The notes below the pieces were generated by a model. The model saw nothing but the letters and a program-made list of their open reading frames with translations, had not been told where the DNA came from and made no database searches. A DNA stretch of 7,145 nt, from the NCBI GenBank assembly GCA_019322735.1, contig JAHWIG010000023.1:1-7145 (forward strand). The letters are read 5' to 3'. The stretch's first letter is position 1; every line of letters begins with the position of its first letter. Both the position numbers and the translations under genes were made by a program. This document shows positions 1 to 5,092 of this stretch, in pieces. The stretch comes from Candidatus Woesearchaeota archaeon. GTDB lineage: Archaea; Nanobdellota; Nanobdellia; Woesearchaeales; BS150m-G63.

Positions 1-144
1 ATTGAGGATTTATGTCCAAAGTATTTTAGAAAATATGCTATAAGTCGGTGGCAAAGAGAAAATATACCAGAAGCTTTAATCAAGAAAATGAGCGGTCATT
101 CAAAGAACAGCAAAGCAATAAGTCATTATTCTTATCACGAACAA
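1..144. repeat. Terminal redundancy, left copy (circular junction)
   Basis: These 144 bases match 7002-7145 exactly, and the reading frame of the integrase continues unbroken from one copy into the sequence after the other. The repeat runs exactly to both ends of the window, as an assembler produces when it walks around a circular molecule. The unique circle would be 7,001 bp. A linear molecule with real 144-bp terminal direct repeats is possible but less likely, because the repeat lies inside a coding gene. Confidence 0.93.
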
Positions 145-450
145 GAAGATGTTGATAATGCAGTTATGAAGATGAATGGTATAAAGAAAAAGGGAGCAGT
201 TAAAGAAAACCATGAGCCGATAAAATGCTCTAAATGTTTTAATTATAATGTAGCTAATACCGAAGAGTGTGAAGTTTGCAGTTTTCCATTAAACCAAAAA
301 GGATTGCTAAGTTATGAGGATAAAACAAAGAGCATTGCTAAGCAATTAATAGAAACTAATAAGAACTTCAAACAAGAATTAATTCAGCAGTTGAAAGAAG
401 AGATTAAAGCAGAATTAAGAAAAGAAATATTACAAACAATAAAAGCTTAA
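1..450 (+). CDS. Tyrosine recombinase/integrase, C-terminal part (joins to 6195-7145)
   Basis: This is the 3' part of the integrase that starts at 6195. Position 1 is codon position 1 of residue I270, and 1-144 duplicates the end of the window. Numbered on the 418-aa joined protein, it contains the box II arginine in K276-x-x-R279 (lysine where most family members have histidine), H302 in a Gly-His pair, and the likely nucleophile Y312 in SHYSYHEQ. The DVDNAVMKMNGI segment that follows is typical of archaeal Xer-like integrases. A zinc ribbon comes next, C345-x2-C348 and C359-x2-C362. The last 45 or so residues are charged and helical, probably a coiled coil. The stop is at 448-450, 38 bp before the winged-helix gene, so the two are probably co-transcribed. 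A start at the internal ATG 88 would lack most of the catalytic residues and is an artefact of the cut. Confidence 0.92.
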   Translation: MEDLCPKYFRKYAISRWQRENIPEALIKKMSGHSKNSKAISHYSYHEQEDVDNAVMKMNGIKKKGAVKENHEPIKCSKCFNYNVANTEECEVCSFPLNQKGLLSYEDKTKSIAKQLIETNKNFKQELIQQLKEEIKAELRKEILQTIKA

Positions 451-488
451 ATAAAAAGAGATAATTCTATTTTTGAGGAGATGAGAAA

Positions 489-932
489 ATGAGAGTTAGA
501 TTAGAAACTAAGAAATATCTTATTATTATTGCAGTAGTAAGACAAGAGATTTTAAAGGATTCTCTTGGCAGAAGACCAAATTTTATTAAGGTTATGCAAT
601 TTCTTATGGATATTAACTCTAATAAAGATTTTAAAGCATCATTCTTAGATACTAGGACAAGATATTTTCACAGAATAATCAAGAATTATTTAGATAAGGG
701 ATTAATAAAAAAAGAAGATGAGGTTTATGTTTTAACTGATAAGGCTTGGGATATTCTAGGTGATGATGTTAAAAGAATATTTTCCAATTATTATTTAGAT
801 GAACAGCCTATAATAAAACAACAAGAGATCTTAAATATGAATAACGGCAAAATGCAACCAACCAAATTTGCTATTAATCACTTCAATTATATTATACAGA
901 AAATAGAACACCTTTTCTTTTTTATCTCTTAA
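489..932 (+). CDS. Small winged-helix DNA-binding protein, putative regulator
   Basis: A 147-aa protein of unknown exact family. Residues about 55-90 read as a winged helix-turn-helix: a Arg/Lys-rich recognition helix (TRTRYFHRIIKNYLDKG), a short hairpin with alternating hydrophobics (LIKKEDEVYVLT) and a following helix. The N-terminal 45 residues look like helices 1-2 of the fold. The C-terminal 45 residues have no clear motif and end hydrophobic. The start is set by GAGGAG at 475-480, eight bases before ATG 489. An ATG at 481 opens only a three-codon frame. It follows the integrase gene and directly precedes a promoter module that is repeated ahead of the integrase gene, so it could be the repressor acting on both copies; that is inference from position. 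Other roles, such as excisionase-like factor, cannot be excluded. Confidence 0.75.
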   Translation: MRVRLETKKYLIIIAVVRQEILKDSLGRRPNFIKVMQFLMDINSNKDFKASFLDTRTRYFHRIIKNYLDKGLIKKEDEVYVLTDKAWDILGDDVKRIFSNYYLDEQPIIKQQEILNMNNGKMQPTKFAINHFNYIIQKIEHLFFFIS

Positions 933-952
933 GGTGGTATGCTAACTTATAA
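925..952 (+). promoter_or_regulatory. Promoter/operator module, copy 1
   Basis: TCTCTTAAGGTGGTAT (925-940) followed two bases later by TAACTTATAA (943-952). The same 16+10 bases with the same 2-base gap occur at 6145-6172. The TATA-like CTTATAA (946-952) is centred 26 bp before ATG 975, which would give a leaderless transcript; copy 2 has exactly the same distance to ATG 6195. The conserved upstream block is longer than a BRE and may be an activator or repressor site. The left edge overlaps the stop codon of the winged-helix gene (930-932). Confidence 0.7.
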
Positions 953-974
953 GGCATTTTTATCTCCTTTTTTT

Positions 975-1211
975 ATGAGAGAGGAGAAGATAAGAATGGA
1001 TACGGATATTAATAAAGAATATCTAACAGAACTTAAATGCGAGCTGTTGGCTATGGTGGGAAAAGATGTTTTAGTATTTCTTGATAATAATTTTAGGTAT
1101 AGTGGCGAATTAATTAAGGCTGAAGATTATTTTATCACAATAGCAGATAAAAAGTCTGGTATGAATCAATTAATCAGAATAGATAAAATTGCTGAGGTTA
1201 AATATGCCTAA
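975..1211 (+). CDS. Small Sm/LSm-like protein (putative)
   Basis: A 78-aa protein whose pattern fits an Sm-like fold: an N-terminal helix (about 12-27), then an Sm1-like stretch (29-56) with GKDVLVFLDNNFRYSGEL followed by KAEDYFITI, then an Sm2-like strand pair LIRIDKIAEV (66-75). Archaeal SmAP proteins have this length and the same G-K-x-V-x-V-x-L / Y-x-G-x-L / D-x-x-x-x-I layout. Known Sm proteins form rings that bind U-rich RNA; that role here is inference. ATG 975 is preferred because the repeated TATA box lies 26 bp upstream, matching the integrase promoter. ATG 939 lies inside the promoter repeat, upstream of the TATA box. ATG 996 has a good SD (GAGGAG, 981-986) and could be an alternative start (71 aa). 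First gene of a cluster; its end overlaps the next gene by 8 bp. Confidence 0.68.
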   Translation: MREEKIRMDTDINKEYLTELKCELLAMVGKDVLVFLDNNFRYSGELIKAEDYFITIADKKSGMNQLIRIDKIAEVKYA

Positions 1212-1359
1212 TTTTTTTGATGATTTGCATTTAGAAGCAAGGAAAGAAGCAATTGAAGATTTAAAGCAAGAATTTCTAGAAAAAGAAGATTATGAATCCT
1301 TGAATGCCTTAATGAATAAAATTGAGGATTTAGAGAGCTATGAAAGAGTTAAAATTTGA
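1204..1359 (+). CDS. Small acidic helical protein (51 aa), hypothetical
   Basis: The frame starts at ATG 1204 and stops at TGA 1357. It encodes a 51-residue protein beginning MPNFFDDLHLEARKE and rich in Glu, Asp and Lys, with heptad-like leucines suggesting one or two helices, perhaps a coiled coil. No known family is recognised. Support for it being real: GAGGT at 1194-1198 lies five bases before the ATG, the gene overlaps the previous stop by 8 bp and the next start by 20 bp, and without it there would be an unexplained 128-bp gap in a densely packed cluster. It could be a partner of either neighbour. Confidence 0.68.
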   Translation: MPNFFDDLHLEARKEAIEDLKQEFLEKEDYESLNALMNKIEDLESYERVKI

Positions 1360-1648
1360 TTTTAAAAATACTTATACTTGTCAAAGTTGTGATTGTTGGT
1401 TTTCTACATATAATAATCATCTGATCTTTGTTGGTGAAAAACCTATTTGCTCTCAAAAATGTGAGATTAGGGTTTATTTTAGGATATTTATGCAATATGA
1501 TTATATTTACTTATCTTATTTAATAAAAGACTTTAATCTTGGCAAAGGAGATATACTAACTAAGCAAGAAATGGCTTTAAGACTTTCTAACCACTTTCAA
1601 AGTATTAATTTACACTTAAATAAGGGGGTGAATGGTCGTTTTAGTTAA
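1340..1648 (+). CDS. Small zinc-binding protein, hypothetical
   Basis: A 102-aa protein. The N-terminal half carries C14-x2-C17 (plus C19) and, after about 20 residues, C37-x3-C41 in PICSQKCEIR. This spacing fits a small treble-clef or MYM/FCS-like zinc finger. The C-terminal half is helical with many aromatic residues (QYDYIYLSYLIKDF) and a possible HTH-like segment (LTKQEMALRLSNHFQS). Function unknown; nucleic-acid or protein binding is inference. It overlaps the previous gene by 20 bp. No strong SD precedes it, so it may depend on translational coupling. The last codons overlap a strong SD-like sequence (1624-1631) and a possible 16-codon frame at 1632. Confidence 0.75.
   Translation: MKELKFDFKNTYTCQSCDCWFSTYNNHLIFVGEKPICSQKCEIRVYFRIFMQYDYIYLSYLIKDFNLGKGDILTKQEMALRLSNHFQSINLHLNKGVNGRFS
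1624..1631 (+). promoter_or_regulatory. Strong Shine-Dalgarno-like site before a possible leader peptide
   Basis: GGGGGTGA can pair over eight bases with the archaeal 16S 3' end (one G-U). The identical octamer occurs only once more on this strand, at 3194-3201, just before the 3207 gene. It sits at the very end of the 1340-1648 gene and directly abuts ATG 1632. The spacing from the G5 core to that ATG is only three bases, which is short. Confidence 0.45.
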
Positions 1649-1682
1649 AACAACCAACCACCCAACCACCCTAACAATATAA
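1632..1682 (+). CDS. Possible 16-codon leader peptide ahead of the RepA-like gene
   Basis: ATG 1632 opens the peptide MVVLVKTTNHPTTLTI, stopping at TAA 1680-1682. That is exactly where the left arm of the large G-rich hairpin begins. Its Thr-rich second half is encoded by the tandem AACCACCC repeat. The arrangement (strong SD, short frame, repeat-encoded codons, hairpin, then a replication gene) resembles a translation-coupled attenuator. The composition is forced by the repeat, the SD spacing is tight, and attenuation of this kind is poorly known in Archaea, so this may be chance. Confidence 0.25.
   Translation: MVVLVKTTNHPTTLTI
1656..1671. repeat. Tandem C-rich octamer AACCACCC x2
   Basis: Two exact copies of AACCACCC (1656-1663, 1664-1671), preceded by a partial copy (AACC, 1652-1655). 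Each copy contains CCACCC, which can pair with GGGTGG at 1697-1702 in the left arm of the adjacent hairpin. Short tandem repeats next to a replication gene suggest iterons, but could equally form the alternative stem of an RNA switch. Confidence 0.6.
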
Positions 1683-1741
1683 TTAATAATGGTGGTGGGT
1701 GGGGTGTTTTCTTTAGAAAACACCCACCACCCATTATTAAT
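1682..1741. repeat. Large G/C-rich hairpin, candidate replication origin or attenuator
   Basis: The left arm 1682-1711 and right arm 1716-1741 share ATTAATAAT, the block GGTGGTGGGTG and TTTTC, with a four-base loop (TTTA). The left arm has five extra bases (GGGTG) and the right arm one extra. The G-rich strand GGTGGTGGGTGGGG (1691-1704) has four G tracts and could form a two-tier G-quadruplex. The complementary strand has similar runs opposite 1651-1671 and 1721-1732. In this AT-rich element such a region stands out. It lies 17 bp before the RepA-like gene, and there is no T run after it as an intrinsic terminator would show. An origin, a cruciform protein site or an RNA regulatory hairpin are all possible. 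Confidence 0.8.
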
Positions 1742-1758
1742 ACCATAGGGATTAAAAA

Positions 1759-3012
1759 ATGAGAGAAAAAATAATTTATATAGATAAGAGTGAGGTAGAA
1801 AGTTTAATAGAAAAATATCCTAACGGAAATATCGCAGAAGAGGTTGCTGAGTGGTTAAAGAGATATAATAAATTTCCTTTTGATGAAGCTGAAAGAGGAG
1901 TTACACTAAAAACTTCGGGAGTAATGGTTTGGTTAAAGAATAGAAACCCCAAAATAGATTCTAAGAAATTTAAAAATGTAGGAAAATTTGATTTTGATAA
2001 ATATAAGGAAAATTTAAAGGAGTCATCAAGTACTGAAGAAAAAAGAGAATTTATTGGAAAAAAACCTTGGGATTGGAATTACTTTAAGAAGCTTAAAAAA
2101 CCAAAGAATGATTTGGTTGCAGGTATTATCCCACAAAAGAGTTTAATTATGGTTTATGGACCACCCAAATCGTTTAAATCAATATTCCTAATGGACTTAT
2201 GTGCTTGTTTGCAGACGGGTAGAGACTTCTTAGGAAAATTCAAAACAAAAAAAACAAATTGTTTGTATATTGATGTTGAAAATAATAAATATTTGATAAA
2301 AGATAGATTAGAAAGAATAAGAAGACATCACAGAATCAGAAGAATAAAAGGATTTTATTATTTAACTAGAGAATCTAGGATTGATATACTTGAAAGTTTG
2401 TTTATTGAACATTTAAAGGATATAATCAATGTATATGATATTGGTTTTTTAGTTTTAGACACTTTACCTAAAATGTCTGATTATGATACTAATAGTGAAA
2501 GAGAAGTTAATAAGATTTTTAATGAGTTTTTTAGAGTGATTCAAGAAGATGAAGATCTTAAAGATATTTCAATAGCTTTTATTTTGCATACAAATAAAGG
2601 ACAACAATCATTTTTAGGTAGTCAAGCATATCACGGGATTGTTGATTGTAGTTATAAATTGATTAAAGATCCAAAAGATAAATCTAAGGTAGGGATAACA
2701 AGTGATAATCGGGGTGAAAATATAACTTTTGGGTTGCAAATTAATTTTACAGATAAGGAAATTAAATCAAATCTCTATGAATATGCTGGACCACCAATAA
2801 AAAGTAGAGAAACCAAAACGGATAAGACCTCAAATCTAATTATGAATTTATTTGAAAAAACAAATAGAATGAAAAAGGTAGAGATTACTCAAGAATTATC
2901 AAAGATAGAGAAAATTACAGATTATTCTATTAAAAATGCATTAAAAACATTAGTTGATACAAATAAGCTTTCAAATAAAGAAAAAGGAATCTATGTGAAA
3001 AATGAAAACTAA
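1759..3012 (+). CDS. RepA-type RecA-like ATPase (AAA_25 family), putative replication helicase
   Basis: A 417-aa protein. Residues about 1-100 are a helical/basic N-terminal region. The RecA-like core runs about 115-305: Walker A GPPKSFKS (134-141; Phe replaces the usual Gly, as in a known subset of this family), a CLYIDVENN strand (168-176), Walker B FLVLD (230-234), the sensor segment FILHTNKG (274-281), and LGSQAYHGIVDCSYKL (286-301), which matches the motif after the sensor in RepA/AAA_25 proteins. The C-terminal 60 residues look like a winged helix (VEITQELSKIEKITDYSIKNALKTL). Such proteins are hexameric helicases or initiator ATPases of plasmids and viruses; the winged helix may bind the nearby repeat region. 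AGGGAT (1747-1752) lies six bases before ATG 1759. It overlaps the next gene by 11 bp. Confidence 0.85.
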   Translation: MREKIIYIDKSEVESLIEKYPNGNIAEEVAEWLKRYNKFPFDEAERGVTLKTSGVMVWLKNRNPKIDSKKFKNVGKFDFDKYKENLKESSSTEEKREFIGKKPWDWNYFKKLKKPKNDLVAGIIPQKSLIMVYGPPKSFKSIFLMDLCACLQTGRDFLGKFKTKKTNCLYIDVENNKYLIKDRLERIRRHHRIRRIKGFYYLTRESRIDILESLFIEHLKDIINVYDIGFLVLDTLPKMSDYDTNSEREVNKIFNEFFRVIQEDEDLKDISIAFILHTNKGQQSFLGSQAYHGIVDCSYKLIKDPKDKSKVGITSDNRGENITFGLQINFTDKEIKSNLYEYAGPPIKSRETKTDKTSNLIMNLFEKTNRMKKVEITQELSKIEKITDYSIKNALKTLVDTNKLSNKEKGIYVKNEN

Positions 3013-3223
3013 GAAAAATTATAGGCTAAGAGACTTGATGCTTGAAAAAGAAGATTGGGATTTGCTTAATGAAATAAGTTTAGATATTAGAATGACAAAT
3101 TCAGACTTAGCAAGATTACTTTTGCATCAAGAACTAATGAGGATTAAATCTCTTGGTGTAAATACTTTTAGATTATCAATAACAGGGATACAAGGGGGTG
3201 ATGAAAATGGAAAAGCAAAATGA
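3002..3223 (+). CDS. Small ribbon-helix-helix-type DNA-binding protein (putative)
   Basis: A 73-aa basic protein with the outline of an RHH (Arc/CopG-like) domain: an N-terminal strand YRLRDLML (7-14), helix A (about 16-29), a turn with MTNSD that matches the usual Thr/Ser-x-Ser-Glu/Asp position, and helix B (about 33-49). RHH proteins bind DNA as dimers. On a replicon, next to the Rep gene, copy-number control, partition or repression would be natural roles, though this is inference. The start lies inside the 3' end of the RepA-like gene (11-bp overlap) without a strong SD, implying coupled translation. Its own 3' end contains the SD of the next gene. Confidence 0.72.
   Translation: MKTKKNYRLRDLMLEKEDWDLLNEISLDIRMTNSDLARLLLHQELMRIKSLGVNTFRLSITGIQGGDENGKAK
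3194..3201 (+). promoter_or_regulatory. Shine-Dalgarno site that fixes the start of the 3207 gene
   Basis: GGGGGTGA pairs over eight bases with the archaeal 16S 3' end (one G-U). GTG 3198 and ATG 3201 lie within or at the edge of this site and cannot be used while it is paired. ATG 3207 is eight bases after the G5 core, a normal spacing, so the longer reading frames from 3198 or 3201 are less likely. Confidence 0.7.
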
Positions 3224-3620
3224 AGAGCAAAAAATAAGTAAATACAATCAAGCTTTGGCAAGTTTAATGAGATTAGACGGACTTTGGCAAGAATTTATTC
3301 GGAATATGTTAAGGGGTAAAATGGAAAAATCAAAATTTATCTTAGATAGGGTTTGGGGTGAATTATCTGCTGATGCTAGTAATCAAGATAAAGAAAAAAA
3401 TAAAGAATTTAAATCTAGATTCTTGGGATTAGATGAACATATTCAAAAAACAAATCCTCAGAAATTTAAAGCTGATGATTGGGAAGATAAATTTAAGAAA
3501 ATAAAAAATTCTCATTTATATCCTATGATAAATGAATATGAAACTTTTTTAAGAGAAATTCAAAACTCTCAAGGTAAAGGATCAAGTTATAAAGATGAAG
3601 ATGAGGAATCTATGGACTAA
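3207..3620 (+). CDS. Helical protein of unknown function between RHH and ATPase genes
   Basis: A 137-aa protein starting MEKQNEEQKISKYNQ. The start is chosen from the SD at 3194-3201; upstream starts at 3198 and 3201 overlap that SD. It is predicted mostly helical and charged. The N-terminal 50 residues are basic/amphipathic and contain LASLMRLDGLWQEFIRNML, the middle contains KFKADDWEDKFKKIKNSHLYPMI, and the last 15 residues are acidic (DEDEESMD). No signal peptide, membrane segment or catalytic motif is seen and no family is recognised. It overlaps the previous gene by 17 bp and shares one base with the next (TAATG at 3618-3622). The tight coupling to the Zot/HerA-like ATPase suggests a partner or accessory protein of that ATPase. 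Confidence 0.8.
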   Translation: MEKQNEEQKISKYNQALASLMRLDGLWQEFIRNMLRGKMEKSKFILDRVWGELSADASNQDKEKNKEFKSRFLGLDEHIQKTNPQKFKADDWEDKFKKIKNSHLYPMINEYETFLREIQNSQGKGSSYKDEDEESMD

Positions 3621-4477
3621 TGGCGATTGTTAAATTCACAAATCCCGAAACAAAGAAGCCAGATAGCTTCTATATGGAGAACAGACTATTTGAAAATATA
3701 CAAAAAATCAAAAAAAATCTAAATAATAAAGATGAAGATTATGTTTGTGTTGTTGATGGTAGAGAGGGAAGCGGAAAATCTGTTTTTGCTATGCAATTAG
3801 GTTGTGCAGTTGATTCTCATCTTAATTTATCAAGAATAACAATGAATGCAGAACAATTTAAGAATGCAATCTTTAATGCAAAGAAAGGACAGGCAGTAAT
3901 ATTTGATGAAGCATTCACAGGATTAAGTTCAAGAAGCAGTATGTCAGAAGTTAATAGATTAATAGTCTCAATGATGATGATGATGAGACAAAAGAACTTA
4001 TTTGTCATAATTGTATTACCTAGTTTCTTTATGTTAGATAAATATTGTGCATTATTCAGAAGTAGATCATTAATACATATTCATAAGAAAAAAGATAGGC
4101 GAAGATTTATGGTATTTAATCATAGAAAGAAAATGCAGGTTTATTTGACAGGAAAACAGACTTATTCCTTTGGTAAGAATAGGACAAGCTTTAACGGGAG
4201 ATTTTACGGCAAATATATTATCAATGAAGACGAATATCGGGAAAAAAAGGCTAAAGCACTTGTAGAAATGGAAAATCAGCCAGAACATAACAAGTATGTT
4301 GAGCAAAGAGACGGAATAATCTATATTTTAAAGAATGAGACGAAATACACAGACAAAAAGGTAGCAGAACTCTTTGATAAGTATGAGATTGGGTTAAAAC
4401 AATCCGCAATCAATACTATATTGCAGAAAAACATCGTTAAACACGGCAAAATAACAAAAACGAAAAACAATTTATAA
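3620..4477 (+). CDS. Zot/HerA-FtsK-like P-loop ATPase, putative DNA packaging, transfer or virion export motor
   Basis: A 285-aa protein. Walker A GREGSGKS (47-54) follows the strand YVCVVD, and Walker B AVIFDEA (92-98, acidic pair D96-E97) follows about 40 residues later. SSRSSMSEVNR (103-113), a run of five Met (118-122) then RQKNLFVIIVLPSFFMLDKY are as in Zot-like/A32-like ATPases, where a strand after Walker B ends in a polar sensor. Residues 150-200 are basic. Residues about 230-280 look like a small HTH (TDKKVAELFDKYEIGLKQSAINTIL). No transmembrane helix is obvious, unlike filamentous-phage pI/Zot. Family members drive virion assembly, genome packaging or DNA transfer. GAGGA at 3603-3607 is 12 bases upstream; TAATG coupling with the previous gene probably controls initiation. 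Confidence 0.82.
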   Translation: MAIVKFTNPETKKPDSFYMENRLFENIQKIKKNLNNKDEDYVCVVDGREGSGKSVFAMQLGCAVDSHLNLSRITMNAEQFKNAIFNAKKGQAVIFDEAFTGLSSRSSMSEVNRLIVSMMMMMRQKNLFVIIVLPSFFMLDKYCALFRSRSLIHIHKKKDRRRFMVFNHRKKMQVYLTGKQTYSFGKNRTSFNGRFYGKYIINEDEYREKKAKALVEMENQPEHNKYVEQRDGIIYILKNETKYTDKKVAELFDKYEIGLKQSAINTILQKNIVKHGKITKTKNNL

Positions 4478-4530
4478 TATAATATGGTGTTACCCTAATT
4501 TGTCATACATAAGACCTAATTGATCCATTT

Positions 4531-4539
4531 TATTTATTA
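4531..4539 (+). promoter_or_regulatory. TATA-box-like promoter for the 4562 gene
   Basis: TATTTATTA is centred 27 bp before ATG 4562, the spacing expected for a leaderless archaeal transcript and close to that seen at 946, 5158 and 6166. No SD is present before ATG 4562, consistent with a leaderless message. The gap 4478-4530 shows no other clear signal. Confidence 0.5.
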
Positions 4540-4561
4540 ATCATCAATAGTAAAGGCATCT

Positions 4562-4663
4562 ATGACAGAAAAGAAAAGGATTGTCATCATTGATATACCA
4601 CCTGAAGAGATTATGAAGTTCTGGTTAGATATTAAATCAAAGAAAAAGGTTAAGAAAAAATGA
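4562..4663 (+). CDS. Small basic protein (33 aa), hypothetical
   Basis: ATG 4562 opens MTEKKRIVIIDIPPEEIMKF and continues for 33 residues, ending in a Lys-rich tail (SKKKVKKK) at TGA 4661-4663. The first 15 residues look like a beta strand followed by a proline turn; the rest is a helix with basic end. No family is recognised. Evidence that it is real: it is the first in-frame ATG after a stop, a TATA-like box lies 27 bp upstream, it overlaps the next gene by 4 bp (ATGA), and it fills an otherwise empty gap. AAGGT near its end (4646-4650) serves as SD for the next gene. Confidence 0.6.
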   Translation: MTEKKRIVIIDIPPEEIMKFWLDIKSKKKVKKK

Positions 4664-4893
4664 GCAAAGATATTCCTATAATTAATACTGAGCAAAATAC
4701 TTCTGAAAGAAAAGTAGAGCCAACAAATATAATTCAAATTCAATGCGGAGATATTGCAGTTGCATCATCAAAAGATAATCTTAAACAATGTGGCTTGATG
4801 ATTAAATCTTTAATTAAAGATAAAGATATTCAAAATTATCTAAGTGATGCTTGGGCTAATAAAAAAGTTTTTGGTGGCTCGGGAATAGGTTAG
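4660..4893 (+). CDS. Small hypothetical protein (77 aa)
   Basis: A 77-aa soluble protein. Residues 1-25 are polar and probably flexible, 26-37 form a hydrophobic strand-like stretch (IIQIQCGDIAVA), 40-70 look helical (KDNLKQCGLMIKSLIKDKDIQNYLSDAWA), and it ends in a glycine-rich tail (VFGGSGIG). Two cysteines (C29, C44) are not arranged as a metal site. No known family is recognised. It overlaps the 33-aa gene by 4 bp and has AAGGT (4646-4650) nine bases before its ATG, so both are probably translated from one message. The message is followed by a hairpin at 4918. The long reverse-strand frame at 4537-4743 over its 5' half has no signals and is taken as a shadow. Confidence 0.68.
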   Translation: MSKDIPIINTEQNTSERKVEPTNIIQIQCGDIAVASSKDNLKQCGLMIKSLIKDKDIQNYLSDAWANKKVFGGSGIG

Positions 4894-4917
4894 CATTATT
4901 GCTAGACTAACATTTTT

Positions 4918-4968
4918 GTATAGATGTAGAGAGTTGGCATAAAATTCTTTGACTCTCTACATTTATAT
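4918..4968 (+). terminator. Long hairpin downstream of the 77-aa gene
   Basis: ATGTAGAGAGT (4924-4934) is perfectly complementary to 4952-4962, with a 17-base loop. As RNA the stem extends outward to 4918-4934/4952-4968, 17 pairs with two G-U. The wobble pairs suggest the structure works as RNA. It lies 24 bp after the stop at 4893 and could end or stabilise that message. No U run follows directly, so intrinsic termination is uncertain. Confidence 0.55.
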
Positions 4969-4970
4969 TA
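4962..4970 (+). promoter_or_regulatory. TATA-box-like site before the candidate small RNA
   Basis: TTTATATTA, close to the archaeal consensus TTTATATA, is centred near 4966. No protein frame starts 26 bp downstream; instead a block of stable hairpins follows, ending in T7 at 5075-5081. A second TTTATATGG (4990-4998) lies 28 bp further. The box overlaps the right arm of the hairpin ending at 4968. Confidence 0.35.
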
Positions 4971-4990
4971 ACTCGGCATCTCTAAGCGAT

Positions 4991-5081
4991 TTATATGGTA
5001 TTAGAACAGACCTCGATCAGACATCTGATCGAAGTGTTGCCGAAATCGGCAACACTTTGGACTTATTAGAATAATTTTTTT
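4991..5081 (+). ncRNA. Candidate small structured RNA (two hairpins plus T7 end)
   Basis: The segment holds two perfect adjacent hairpins. One is TCGATCAG (5013-5020) with CTGATCGA (5025-5032), loop ACAT. The other is an 11-bp stem AAGTGTTGCCG (5032-5042) with its complement (5047-5057), loop AAAT. They share base 5032 and could stack coaxially. A TATTAGAA octamer lies on both sides (4999-5006, 5064-5071). TTTTTTT (5075-5081) fits an archaeal oligo-T termination site. The 5' end is inferred from the TATA-like box at 4962. No tRNA, box C/D or known riboswitch pattern is seen. It might instead be a double terminator for the 4562-4893 message. Confidence 0.45.
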
Positions 5082-5092
5082 AATCTTTTATC

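Noticed and set aside
925..952. dif-like Xer recombination sites at both copies of the 28-base module
   Set aside because: The halves are not good inverted repeats of each other, and the fixed 26-bp distance to an ATG in both copies fits a promoter better.
939..974. Longer start (ATG 939) for the Sm-like gene
   Set aside because: It lies within the repeated promoter block and upstream of the TATA box, so it would not be on the transcript; copy 2 of the block lacks the ATG.
1321..1331. Match of ATTGAGGATTT to the first bases of the window
   Set aside because: Only about 12 bases in Glu/Asp-coding AT-rich DNA; probably chance.
1651..1741. CRISPR array
   Set aside because: The repeats are contiguous octamers and one hairpin, without regular spacers or cas genes.
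3817..4008. Reverse-strand frame of 63 codons
   Set aside because: It lies inside the Zot/HerA-like ATPase gene over its Walker B region, has no SD or promoter, and its composition follows from the opposite strand.
4070..4306. Reverse-strand frame of 78 codons
   Set aside because: Shadow of the ATPase 3' half; hydrophobic Phe-rich content is the antisense of Lys/Glu codons; no start signals.
4537..4743. Reverse-strand frame of 68 codons
   Set aside because: Overlaps the 33-aa and 77-aa genes, which have promoter and SD support; antisense has none.
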